A stretch of DNA of 62,000 nucleotides, taken from contig RPFO01000022.1 of NCBI GenBank assembly GCA_009746045.1, forward strand, positions 4,258,202 through 4,320,201. Direction: 5' to 3'. The translations under genes and the position numbers were made by a program. The notes under the pieces were generated by a model, which made no database searches, had not been told where the DNA came from, and saw only the letters and a list, made by a program, of their open reading frames with translations. Source of the DNA: Mesostigma viride (lineage: Eukaryota; Streptophyta; Mesostigmatophyceae; Mesostigmatales; Mesostigmataceae). Position 1 is the first letter of the stretch, and each line of letters starts with the position of its first letter. This document shows positions 53,101 to 62,000 of this stretch, piece by piece.

Positions 53101-54301
53101 AAACCGAGGCAAGCGGGTGGTGAGGTTGGTGGACTCCACCGCGGCGTTGGGCTGCTTGGCTAAGGGGCGGTCCTCATCCCACAAGCTCAACAAGCAGTGC
53201 CGCCGCTTGTGCGCGCTGACCCTCGCCACGGGGAGTCGTTCCCAGTGGGTGTGGACGCCGAGTGCACTTCAACCAGCCGATGGCGTTTCTCGCGGCCAAT
53301 CCATGGCGACTTTCTTGGCAGGCTGGGTGCGCGACCTGACCGCGGAAGGCATCCATCCTAACCCGGGGCCCCCTGCACCTGTTAGCTACCTTCCATTGCT
53401 AGAGGGGAAAGTAAAGCCGGCTACTTTGCTGGCCTACCGTCGTGGTCTTGATTCCCTCTTGACTTGGTGGGAGGCTGGTGGGCGGGCGGACGGGTCATCG
53501 TCACGAGCTGACACCCTTGAGGAGACATTTTGTGCGTATGTCGCCTGGGCTCATTTTCGGGGGTACAGCCGCCAAGTGTGTGTCAATGCCTTGATGGGGT
53601 TGCAACTTTATTATCCCGGTATGGTGAAGCGGTGGGACTTGGCCCGTGGCGTCCTCGCTGGGTGGAAAACACTTGTGCCCCCCCGTGCCCCTCCTCCCAT
53701 TCCATGGGAGGCGGCGTTTGCACTTGCCAGCACGATGGTCATGCAAGGTCAGCGCCTTGCGGGCCTGCTGGTTGTCATCGTGTTCCGCCATTACCTGCGA
53801 ATCTCGGAGGCGCTGAACCTCCGTGTTGGCCATGTGCGCCTCCAGCCTGACGTTCGGCTTGGGCCGGCTCAACGGGGCGCCCTACTGCTGAGGTCTACCA
53901 AGACCTCTAAGGGCAAGACTCAGTCAGTGGTGGTAGAAGATGTGATGTCTGAAACCATCCTCCGTCACTGCATCGCGGGTAAGCACGCTTGGGAGGCCGT
54001 GTTCCCTTTCACCTACCCGCAATTCCGGCGCATTTGGCAGGCTGCGAGTCAGGCCTTGGGGGTCGCCCAGATTTTCACCATTCACGGGCTGCGGCATGGA
54101 GGTGCCACTCACGATTTCCTCGCGGGTCGCAGCATGGGGGACATCCAGGGCCGGGGGCGCTGGCTTAGCAGCTCCACGGTTGCCCATTATGTGGGCTTGC
54201 ACCGCAGTTTGGAGGTGCAGCTGCCTGCGGTTATTCTTCGGGCCATGGCCGCCTGCCCCCCTCGGGCCTGGCGGGCTATTTTGAAATTGCCCTCCACCTA
54301 A
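50126..54301 (+). CDS. Gag-like / reverse transcriptase / RNase H / tyrosine recombinase polyprotein
   Basis: Read straight through, this is 1391 codons from ATG (MPKGRKATGG). Residues 1-300: Gag-like, Ala/Glu-rich. RT: D609 in AKSDLVSYYYS and the catalytic pair D735-D736 in SITIDDLVAS. RNase H: D897 (SDASTYGQG), E974/E976 (NEKEVRAAV), D1003 (LVDSTAALG), D1052 (QPADGVSRG). GIHPNPGP lies at 1075-1082. Tyrosine recombinase: R1225 (HYLRISEAL), H1320 and R1323 (HGLRHGGATH), Y1355 (VAHYVG). All catalytic residues are present, so the pol part may be active. Between codons about 306 and 461 the frame is probably not the real one: a nine-G run (51040-51048) shifts it and a candidate intron (51168-51508) follows. 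The true spliced product would be roughly 115 residues shorter. The element lacks a methyltransferase domain, unlike typical DIRS elements. Confidence 0.88.
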   Translation: MPKGRKATGGQAARGEDGTPTPRAAAASHAPVAFSAKKKQLATLLAKCISPAEAVGAVEQVFGAEDWVTDASSWSSSQLKSVVQLLADHVDVGDVLDARDPNGTLVAKLLAVADLAADEEEDQALPPTTPAQRKMAKPKGAAKVSAGGGAVGKEMRARLATFVGAPPETENQDDEEDEEGEVAAEKFMQGLKAALGGMEGAGSHFKASKGVALPSRAKSVKYRVSERVLPGVLEDASDNGMGIRSWVMTVKPGNWRNMENRKIVMNIALAMDTLLKELGSAAGELVGMEYLMRVVAALLQVEGKEGGGGRWPATSCHWGGGCTVSHPGCQGSSPNCHPLGQAQQGSTSREIESQRDRSLFPLPYPLRPAYTAWGRVRSARRRQRATRRHREYTLQCKVVRWLNWLWGGGQDPPPNPRGACSKGREEALARVKRHCTWHSRRVGGVATGQEQEGADAIYGKQNKYEQLRADAVSLPKAEVAGKARLLDLLAMRPSWREIYASEENCIKPAVVASAKYWNVPKPSRGCSMAEWGKLMSRAAGVGMVAFRERRPKWVDGCFGVAKGVGELRFIVNRKLGNLLWVDPPKILLPHLGILVEVYIKGWCYCAKSDLVSYYYSIEVPEWWWDYQGLPSVWSTSVGLAGPRRKVWPVLKVLAMGHSHAVALGEAIHEMVLYMTGALDPRRQVNYLSSAGELTLVRDECGQPLRLAIEYKEERAGELQIDLENPPAPMLSITIDDLVASNGRTCEAVNQLITRAIEEGYLPNNLVPSKEKTKMASLEGDELEALGVVHRRNGVLEPTVKQLNLVIAHTQAILTRGRATAEGLAAVLGRWLWLQMLSRSCLSIWQQCFKFISLQGWGQRSWVLWAGVREELECALALAPMLRVDRSAPLAREVVASDASTYGQGVVYATMEPGDVTELARAREVRGYPTLLIPSEVAYAGPRPLSARAQQAITSQQWRVGVRSRWRDPGMHINEKEVRAAVKGVERSARSLANRGKRVVRLVDSTAALGCLAKGRSSSHKLNKQCRRLCALTLATGSRSQWVWTPSALQPADGVSRGQSMATFLAGWVRDLTAEGIHPNPGPPAPVSYLPLLEGKVKPATLLAYRRGLDSLLTWWEAGGRADGSSSRADTLEETFCAYVAWAHFRGYSRQVCVNALMGLQLYYPGMVKRWDLARGVLAGWKTLVPPRAPPPIPWEAAFALASTMVMQGQRLAGLLVVIVFRHYLRISEALNLRVGHVRLQPDVRLGPAQRGALLLRSTKTSKGKTQSVVVEDVMSETILRHCIAGKHAWEAVFPFTYPQFRRIWQAASQALGVAQIFTIHGLRHGGATHDFLAGRSMGDIQGRGRWLSSSTVAHYVGLHRSLEVQLPAVILRAMAACPPRAWRAILKLPST
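51168..51508 (+). other. Candidate 341-bp intron inside the YR retroelement ORF
   Basis: Before it, a frame different from the long one reads a convincing helix (TAILLDKLSKAQQ) and then hits TAG. It ends at caa/gtaggg. After gaagcag/aataag the long frame resumes as NKYEQLRADAVSLPK. Splicing GT 51168 to AG 51508 in phase 0 joins the two helices without a gap. The inserted part translates to Arg/Pro/Trp-rich text unlike either flank. Confidence 0.6.
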
Positions 54302-54468
54302 TTTGGTTGTTCATTTCTCTGTCATTATGCTAGGTTCTTTGCCCCTGGCATGGATCGCCAGGGAGGGATATAAGGGTAAGGCTAGCCTTTGCCAAGCAAT
54401 AAGTGTTCCCATGAGCATCGGCGGCCGGGATGTGGCCTGCCTTTTGTATGTGCTCCACTCATTGTTTT

Positions 54469-54474
54469 AATAAA
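54469..54474 (+). terminator. AATAAA polyadenylation signal of the YR retroelement
   Basis: aataaa lies 168 bp after the stop codon and about 30 bp before the 3' end; it is also present in copy B as the complement ttattaaa. Confidence 0.5.
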
Positions 54475-54505
54475 GAGTCTGGTTACCCTGGAGTTCCACG
54501 GTTAA

Positions 54506-56048
54506 GGGGACGGTCCCGGCGCGAATATTTTGGCGCCGAAAAATTCGCGGTACCCGTCCGTACCGTGAAAAAGTGGTGCACGGGGCGCGCACCCCTACCG
54601 GAGCTGGCCATGGCGACGTGCTTTCAGGCAGAGTAGAAAAAGATAGCTCGCGGAATGCAGAGAAACTGAGCGAATCTTAAAGACGATGAGTAAATGATAC
54701 TACTTCGCAGCGGAGTTCGCGTTTTTTGCAGTGTCGATGATTTTATTGATGACCATCGCCACGGGGGTCCAATCTGATGTTTTCGTCGAGAGGAATAAAT
54801 TAGAATGCACGCTGGCGGCGGTGATTGTCAGGTTTTATGGGCTTTACCTAGCGTCAAGGATGCGTTTAAATCGTTATTGGTAAAGCTTTTAAAAATTTGC
54901 TGGGTTTCGGCAAGATTTCCGTCATGATCGGCAAGACACTCTCCAGGCTCGCGGGATGCGCGTCTTATTATTCCATGGAAGGTTGTTCTTTCTTGCGCCG
55001 CTGGGCGAAGGACAAATATTCCGGCAATGGTACGATCGTGTGATCAACGTGACCCTATGAATGTTTCGCTTCCTTTATGGGTTATCAACGCAAGTTTTCG
55101 GCTTTTTTCCGTGCAGTTAGCGCCAGGTATAATGCCATTCCGTGCTGCGCATCGCCAGATTCCTGGCACCTTTCAGTGGTTTTAATGTACGTTGCATGGC
55201 TGGGATGTGTCAAAGCGTGACCCTGGCATATCGTCAAGTTGTCAGGGATTTGCTGAGTGGTTTCTTGGAAGGAGATTGCTAACAGCACTTAGTTTTGTGT
55301 GAATATTGACGCGGCCTTTCTTAGCAGAGGCTTCATTGTGGTTAGAGGCTCACAAGCTTGAGTTTGTTTCTTGGCAAACAATTGCGCTGGAAAGAAAGGT
55401 GGCAGTGGTTGTTCTGAGGGGCATACTGCATGGGTGGAACTGCACGTAGGTAGGGGTTATCGTTGTCTTGTTGGCCTTTCTCCCACTAAAATGGGAGAGC
55501 CCTAATTTATATGCTAGCAAGGCAAGGTAACCATGGTAAGAAGCCTTGGCAAGCAGCATGTATGATAATTCTGCTTTCTCTGTGGACTGTCTGTTGTTAC
55601 CCTTGTTGGGCAATTAGTGGATATGGCTTTCTAGGGTGTGTTTGAGCTTGGTTTTGGGATGATGCCCGCACCATAAACCTGAAATATGCTTTAGAAGTGT
55701 CGGCTAGGCATGTAGAGCTACCTGCCTCATTGTTGTGCACACACGCAACAGGTTGCCCGTGTCGAGGTAAGGAAAGGGCACATGACGTGCCCAGCCCCCT
55801 CCTTGTACATTGTGGTCGAATTGGGCATGGTCAGGAGCCTTTTGGATGGCATAGGAAGTGTTAGTGTGCCTTAATACTCACTAATGCCTTCCTTAGCGTC
55901 TGCACAGGTGGCCAACTGCCAAAATTAATAACTGCTACAGCTGAGCTCAGAATGCCACCAAACTTTGACAGTGCCTTCTATGGTCATGACAGAATTTGAC
56001 TATTACTTTTTAGGCCTAATTGATGTGTTATGAGTGTGTATGGGGACG
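54506..56048. mobile_element. TTAA-type element 'G', inverted relative of F, truncated
   Basis: Starts GGGGACGGTCCC after TTAA 54502-54505 and matches the complement of F from 49550 down to about 48012, over roughly 1.54 kb with few mismatches. At 56048 the match stops where an LTR (TGTAAC) begins. The missing portion (the F equivalent of 47659-48011) should lie beyond that LTR element, outside the window. Confidence 0.85.
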
Positions 56049-56823
56049 TGTAACAAGCAAAAATGACTTTGTTGTTACATCCTTTGTTTTGTGAATGTTT
56101 GGCTTTTATTCGAGGACTTTTGGATCAGTATTGAGAAAGTTATGAGGTTTCTAAGACGATGGTACTTGGAGCTGATACTTTGTCAACCAACTGATAGGAA
56201 CCCTCATTGGTCGTGGCCTGATCCACGTAGGGTTGTAGTTTGTTGGTTGGTACTACTGATAGGAGCCCTCATTGGTCGTGGCCTGATCCACGTGGGGTTG
56301 TAGTTTGTTAGTTGGTACTATTGAGTCTTAAATGCTCCTTTGGGACTTCAGTGCTTACGACAGATTTAGGATCTCATGGAAAGATTCTGCCAGGCTGTGT
56401 GTGGTGTTGTTCTGTTTGTGTGACTAGGATGGATACGAAGATCTTGTATAGAATTCCATGTTCTGATTGGTTCTCTTCAGGCTAAGGTTGGAGCAAGTTC
56501 GACAAGCACGTCGATATCAAGGACGTGGGGTCGCCATTGTTGACGTTGGTTTTGATTCACCATGGTATAATAAAGCTTGTCTTTGTTGTCCATTCATAAG
56601 AGCCCCTTGGCTATAGACGTCCTTCAGTTCCACAGAGGTCGTCTATACACGAGCTTGTCTTTGTGTCTACAAGGGGTTGTGATTCCCTAAATCACGTGCT
56701 GTGGAATTTCCATCTCAACGTTGCTCGGATACTTGAAGTTCTGCGACTCAGGAAAGCAACCCAGGTAAAAGATCTTTCATATTGGACTGTGGATGATGTT
56801 GATGATCATTTTTAGTCGTTACA
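56049..56823 (+). repeat. 5' LTR of element I (775 bp)
   Basis: Defined by the end of element G homology, the TGTAAC/GTTACA inverted ends and the adjacent PBS; no second copy is available to confirm it. Confidence 0.65.
56191..56320 (+). repeat. Tandem duplication of 65 bp inside the LTR
   Basis: ctgatagga(a/g)ccctcattgg to tttgtt(g/a)gttggtacta occurs twice head-to-tail with three mismatches. Duplications in the U3 part of LTRs often carry enhancers; that role here is inferred. Confidence 0.85.
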
Positions 56824-57050
56824 TTGGTATCGGGGATCTCTACTTTGGTGTTTCTCTTGAAGTCGCAACCTTCCGGGTAGTACAACGTTGATCAGATGTC
56901 TGTCATCCGAGAAGATTCATAGAGTTGCGGAAAACTTACGGTGTTACAGACTGAGACACATCCTGATGTGACTGTCTTGCTCTGTAACACTAGAAGTCAG
57001 CCGTAACCGTTGTCTCTACTAGGCAGACGATCGCGACTCCATGTGGAAGT

Positions 57051-57299
57051 ATGAGTAGTTCGAAGACACAATCACCTTTACCCCCTACTAATCAAGGTTT
57101 GGGAGATCCGTCATCATCTCTGGAACCCATTGCTAGGGAAGGTGCTGAGACAACTACTCATACTCCACGGCGTCAACTTAATTTCAATCGTACTTCTATG
57201 ACTGAAGTGAGGCGGGTTACACAATCACCTTCATCCTACGGAACCAGGTGTGGGCGACTTCTTCTCCTTCACCTCTCCCTAGAAAAGGGTGTTGCATAA
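57051..57299 (+). pseudogene. Possible Gag N-terminus of element I
   Basis: ATG 227 bp after the LTR opens an 82-codon frame (MSSSKTQSPLPPTNQGLG) rich in Ser/Thr/Pro, as retroelement Gag leaders often are, then stops. No capsid or knuckle follows in any frame I could track. Location is the main argument. Confidence 0.35.
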
Positions 57300-60200
57300 G
57301 CCATTATTAACGCACCACTAAGTCACCGTCCCTTTCTTTAAATTCGTGCAATATTTCATTGACAAGCGTCCTTACTTACGGGCTTTCGGCTGGCTGGCCG
57401 CATCGTGCTGAAGTCCGACCACCGCCCTGTCTGTCGTGGCTGCTGACGCCGCAGTCTCTGCCTAGCTCCAAACATCTTTATATATCGGCATTACGCAAGT
57501 GTTGCTACGTTTCGAGCAGGGCAATGCGGAGTGTTGGGCCAGTAGCTCAGCAGGTCCGGCTCCAGAATCCTGCTAGGAGCTGTCTTTTTTCCCTGCAGGC
57601 TCTGTTTTCGGCCAGGCTGACATGGCGCTACGGGTTATGGCTGAGCCGACGCAATGTTGCTGCCGACGGCACCTATCACCCGGTTTCCGGGTTGCGGCTG
57701 CACGCACGACCACCACCGCGACCGCCTGACGACGTCGCCGTCTAAGGTTGTTTTTTTTCCCGGTGCTGCTTTTCTTTGACGACATTTTTACGGTGTGGCT
57801 CAGGTTACACCTCGTGTCTTTTGAGGGTGGCTCCGGATGAGCGGACAGTAGGGATTCATGGCTGCCTTTTTACGCAAGGTTCCTTTTGCACTCACTTGAC
57901 AATCTTTCAGGATCCTTTTCTTCGGTGCATGGGCAGCCTACCCTTGCTGTTTAAGGACTGTGGCACGTCCTTAATTCACGCGTCGCCAAACATTTGTTTC
58001 AGTTGTGGGGGAAACTCTTCCTTTTCTTGTTGAGCATCATGACAGTGGAGGCGTTCTAGGTTGAGCTTTGGTTCCTCCCACGTGTATGGTGGTTTGGTTT
58101 TGGTGGGGAGGAGAACAACGGCATTTGTGTTGTTCCCACTAGCATCATGGTACTATGGGTAGGGCGAGCTCCCTAGGAGTTGTCCAGATTGGTGGCAGCT
58201 ACGTCTGGTTACCCTGAGCAATTTTTTGCGGGGGAGTGGACATCCTGGATGTCTGCAATGTAATTTCCAGACGGCATCACACATGCCAGGGCAGAACAAC
58301 AGCATTTACGGGGTTTCCACTATCATACTGGACAGCTGTGTCTAGTTACCCTGAGAAAATTTCTGCGGGGGAGTGGATATCCCAGGTCTGCCAAAAGGGT
58401 GCCAGATGCTATCATGGAGGCGTATGGCATGGTAGATGCCACCACATCAGGGGACATCGGGATACCTGCAGTGGGTTGTCCCCTAGAGGGTATCACACGT
58501 GCACCCATGAGTTGCCAGGTGTCTCTTGCATGGGTTGCCCACTTGCTAGACGGTGTCCTTTGACACATGTTCCCAGAGGGGGTGGACCACTTGCTTGACA
58601 ATGTCCCTTCACAAGTGGGGTGTGGGTCACTTGCCAGTTGGGGCCCTTACCTGCGCCAGACCATTGTGACCACGCATTTACTTCTCCCAGGACAGGATGG
58701 TTACCACTGCTTGTTGGCAGATGGTCCCTGTTGGGCCTAGGAGGTGCACTAGGACAGCAAGTATGGACACCAGGGCTGCTGTCATAGTTCTTATCTGTGA
58801 ATATATCTGATATAGTTCTCAGATCAGAATTTTTGACACTGGTCAAGGCGTTTTTAGGCCCATTTTTTCGACTTTTGGGCAATTCTGCTGGCTGTTGGAC
58901 CACCTCAGGCCCTTGTGCTCCTCCGGCTTAGGAGTTCTGGCTACCTGGCACTTGGTAGTAGCCCTGTTCGAGTCTGCTATCTTAATAGGTTGGCAGTCTG
59001 TGGCTTGCCTACTAGGCAGTTTTTTGAGTGCCATAGTGAAGAGTGCTGGCTCCTTCCTGCAGCCTGATTGACGTTTAGTCCGGGCAGTTGACAGCATGTG
59101 GTCCTTCTTCCAAGCAGCTTCTGGAGCCAGGCTCATTGGTGTCCGTCCCAGGCCTCCATAAAGCAGCTTAGTCACTTCCCCATAGCGTGATCGGCGCAAG
59201 CAGCTAGTCTTGGTTGTCCAGTCAGGCAACAGCTGTGTTGGATACCCACATGTGGGGGTGGTCCAACGCTGATTGGGCGTGGTGGCAGTAGCCTATTGGG
59301 GGCTTGGGCCAGTGGGGGATTGGGAACATGTCTATGGCGGGCATGGTGCATGGAGGCTACGTTGGAGAGTACCCTGGTAGTGGACTAGTGCTGTTGGTGG
59401 CAACTGCAAGCACTCATGGTGACGAGTGCCAGCACTCCTGGTGGCGACTACCAGCACTCATGGTGGGGCCTGAGAGCACTCGTGGTGGCGACTGCAAGCA
59501 CTGCATGGTGGCCGCTGGCGACTCTGGTGACTTGGGGACGCCCAAGTGACGAGTATCTGTAATGCTGGTGCCTGCTCCTGACGCAGTGCTGGGTCCTGCC
59601 TGCTGGTGGACATCAAGCCAGCCTTGTGCAGATGAGTAACCTCCTACCCTTGCTTTGCCCTGCTATGGACTATCCTTGCTTGCATGGTGCCAGGATGGCT
59701 TGTTGTCTTGATAGTACACCATCCGCCCTTGAGCTGATTGCTTGCACAGCATGATGGTTGTATGAATGGGACTGCTTGCACGGGGGGTCTGGCATCATGT
59801 TTGCATGGGTAGGATGTCCTTTGGGTTGGATGATGGGCGGGATCAACGGAGCTACAACTGTGGGGCCGGCTGGAATCTTTGGCATGACAGTGATGACAAT
59901 GGTGCCCACTCCGTTGACTCTTAATTGAGGAGTTGGACTACTTGGTGCTGGGCGGGGCTCACATGAGCTTAGAGGTGTGGGTTAGTTGGGGGACCCATTC
60001 AGCCCTCTACCACCCTTACAACCTGCCTCATGTGCATCAGTATCCGTGGTACACTGACATTAATACCATTTGGCAGTCTACGTGGTCCACGGACATGGAT
60101 ACTACTTTCCATGCTTTGACTAGGGGGACATGGTTCAGTCTACTTGCTAGGGCCCTGCCAAGCTGAGGGTGTATCTGTTTGATGACTGATGGCCTCATCC

Positions 60201-61300
60201 AGCATACCCTTACGCTGCCCTACTTGTGCAACCTTGTCTTGGGCTCCTTCGATCCTAATGCCCACATTACCTTGCATGGTAGTGCCACCTGGATGGTTGC
60301 GGGGAGTGATGTTGTTGCTGGGGCCCTGCCAAGCTTGGGCACATCAGTTGGCTGATTGGTGATTGCTTTCAGTCTGCTCTCAAGCTGCCTTGTATGCAAC
60401 TCTGTCTTGGACACTTTGCTGTAGTTCCCACCCCATCTTTAGTCATGAGGTGCATAGGACGTCTTAATAGAGCGACCCTGCAGGCCACCAGTGGTTTAGT
60501 GGGCTGAGAGACTTGCCTCCCCCACCCTTCTCTGGTTGGCTGGGCCTCTGTCTTCATGCGTATCCCATGGCGTTTGTTCCTGCTAGGTCATGCTGTCAAT
60601 CTTGGGAAGCTGATACCAGGATTATTACAGCTTATTCTACGCAGAGGGGTGGAATTATTAGGCATGCTGGTAGTCTCCAGTTTACCAGTTATGCTGAGGG
60701 GGATTTGTGTGGGAGCAGGGCGTGCAGGGGATTGGGCTGCATCTAACCCTTGCATGGGGTAGCGTGTGCTACGATTTACAAGTTGGGGCATACCGTTCAT
60801 AATGCTGGTGAGGCATTACTGATCTTCTGCTATCCCTCTCAAGGCTGTGGATGGTTTTCCCAGGCATCTTATGGAGAAATAGTGTGCCTTGTGATTATCA
60901 TAGGCCACTGGCTATGGGTTTGAGTGTACTAGCTACTAAGGAGATGTGGCTTTACCTCACTCTCACTCCTTGGTGCGCTGGAGGGGGGGAATTTTGTTCT
61001 GGTGGGGAGGAGATCTGTGAGGATCATAGCGTGGATTCACCCTGGGATTTCAGTTCATCCTGTCGGGCTCACCTCATAGATCCCTGACTATGTGGTATCC
61101 TGTTTCGCTGGCCATCGGTGGGCTATTTTGGCTGTGCTTTGTGGCACCACCCCAACCTGCTGACGGGTACCCACTGGTGACAACCCTGTCCACGGCCTCT
61201 CTTCATCATGGGTGTACTTCTGAGATACCCTTGCTCTTCCTGAGGCGACCCTGTTGGCGACGTCTTCCTGCTGGATTGCTCCTGCCTCTTGGTGACTGCA
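57300..61300. other. Decayed interior of element I
   Basis: No conserved protein found. Repeated phrases are present: gttaccctgag...gcgggggagtgga near 58207 and 58339; ttgctagggccctgccaagct at about 60144 and a related stretch near 60315; and a 20-25-bp repeat with gcactcatggtgg/gcactcgtggtgg at 59408-59515. This looks like non-coding filler, as in large non-autonomous LTR elements. Confidence 0.5.
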
Positions 61301-61329
61301 CTTCCACCTGGGGCGCTGTTGACGTTTCC

Positions 61330-61464
61330 TCGTTCCAGTTTGCGTGGACTGACGGGTGTCAGCAGGCCTTGGACTTGCTGCAGCAGAAGCTCACGCCAGC
61401 CCCTGTGTTAGGATTGAGCATTCTTGGAATCCATCCAGCCTGCTATGACCTGTTGGTGATCTGA
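61330..61464 (+). pseudogene. Ty3-type RT/RNase H junction remnant
   Basis: In frame, QFAWTDGCQQALDLLQQKLT followed by PAPVLG. F-x-W-(T/S)-x2-C-Q-x-A-(F/L)-x2-(L/I)-(K/Q)...L-T-x-A-P-V-L is the hallmark joining segment between RT and RNase H of Ty3/gypsy elements. The frame ends soon after at 61464, and no RT palm is readable upstream, so this is a remnant. Confidence 0.65.
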
Positions 61465-62000
61465 GGGAGGTCCCCAGTTGGGATGGATTGGGGATTTATT
61501 ATGGCTCGGTTACCTGCCACTCTGTTGTGGTGATACAGCATCTGTCCCTGACTACCTCTTCCCTTGAGAAGGGCTGGAATCTTTGGGTGTGCTGTGGTGA
61601 CTAGCTTTGATGAGCCTTGGACCCTGGCAGCCCAGTTAGTTATGGGGGGTTGGCTGTATAGAGGGTTAGCCTTGCTACATGACACTCTGCTTCCTGCCCT
61701 GATCAAGCAGTGAGAGTTGTCAGTATTTCGTGGCATGGATCCCTGTGGATGACCCGTTATCCCTGGGAATGTCAGGCTTGTCTTTCACCCGTGGACTCTA
61801 GCTGAGGGAGGGTGGTGTCCCAGAACATGGAGTGGCCTCGCCTTGTTTGGCTTAGGTGCCTTGATCCTGTTTACTCCTTCTTGGATTCATGTGGACTCAT
61901 TGAATCCGACGGGGATCTGAGTTGAGTGGGATGGACTCTGGTGGGAGTTTGGTTGGACTAAGCTGAGATGACATCCAGATTTTGGTGACCAGTTTCTGAG

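Larger units (their letters stand above)
49607..54505 (+). mobile_element. Tyrosine-recombinase retroelement 'A' (DIRS/Ngaro-type)
   Basis: About 4.9 kb. The 5' end is set by homology to copy B (tggttctctgaacatag) and by loss of element E homology. The 3' end is ggagttccacggttaa, where element G interrupts it at TTAA. Inside are a roughly 520-bp 5' region, one long coding region for Gag-like, RT, RNase H and tyrosine recombinase domains, and a 3' region with AATAAA at 54469. No LTRs, no integrase (DDE) and no DIRS-type methyltransferase are seen. Using a recombinase rather than an integrase implies insertion through a circular DNA intermediate without target duplication. Confidence 0.85.
56049..62000 (+). 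mobile_element. LTR retrotransposon 'I', 5' part (runs off the window)
   Basis: The 5' LTR 56049-56823 begins TGTAAC and ends GTTACA. PBS TGGTATCGGGGA follows at 56825. A possible Gag start is at 57051 and a Ty3-type RT/RNase H segment is near 61340. Most of the interior (57300-61300) has no long conserved frames and contains local duplications. The element interrupts TTAA element G, so it is the youngest insertion in the nest. The 3' LTR is not in the window. Confidence 0.72.

Noticed and set aside
57539-57615. tRNA-like stretch with a good A-box (tagctcagcagg)
   Set aside because: No matching anticodon stem or T-arm could be drawn, and no B-box follows at the right distance.

Overview
This is a eukaryotic nuclear window made almost entirely of repeats. 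It has introns, several families of LTR, LINE and tyrosine-recombinase (YR) retroelements, TTAA-flanked DNA transposons, and no prokaryotic gene organisation. Two LTR elements carry TGGTATC-type (initiator tRNA-Met-like) primer-binding sites, as is usual in the green lineage. YR retroelements, L1-type LINEs and long G homopolymers also fit a large, repeat-rich green or charophyte-like algal genome. I cannot name the species, and the lineage is an inference.

Layout. 1-407: the last exon of an unknown gene. About 881-22326: one plausible unknown gene of at least four exons, whose junctions are phase-compatible. Its first visible intron (1194-17202) is about 16 kb and holds roughly 10 kb of a TCCTTG hexanucleotide array plus a 46-bp palindrome-containing minisatellite. 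Two short, intact, non-autonomous LTR retrotransposons (3257-6454, gag only; 6864-9006, no coding capacity) split the array, and both have the target duplication cttgt. The next intron carries the same minisatellite. The exons are broken only at C or G homopolymers, mostly as if one base were missing.

22327-30567: intergenic DNA; a decayed minus-strand LINE whose 3' end is repeated in tandem; a 1.95-kb TTAA-flanked element (27405-29351); and a LINE ORF1 remnant. 30568-39658: a 9.1-kb LTR retrotransposon with nearly identical LTRs and a 5-bp target duplication (gctag), but a decayed mosaic interior. 39659-44426: low-information DNA with a coiled-coil-like repeat, minisatellites and an orphan ankyrin terminal exon.

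44427-62000: a nest of insertions. A YR retroelement (49607-54505) encodes gag-like, RT, RNase H and tyrosine recombinase domains in one frame, with an NPGP motif between RNase H and recombinase and a probable 341-bp intron. A 0.6-kb internally deleted relative (44427-45036) lies head-to-tail with a further fragment of the family. TTAA elements D, E, F and G surround and interrupt these copies, and D carries a PHD-finger-like ORF. From 56049 to the window end a further LTR retrotransposon interrupts G. Its interior is mostly decayed but keeps a Ty3-type RT/RNase H segment.

The most notable items are the intronic hexanucleotide array with its higher-order structure, the compact YR retroelement with its NPGP motif, intron and deletion derivative, and the TTAA elements whose two ends match within a copy but differ between copies. 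The very long reading frames over the hexanucleotide array are a by-product of a repeat unit with no stop codon in any frame.
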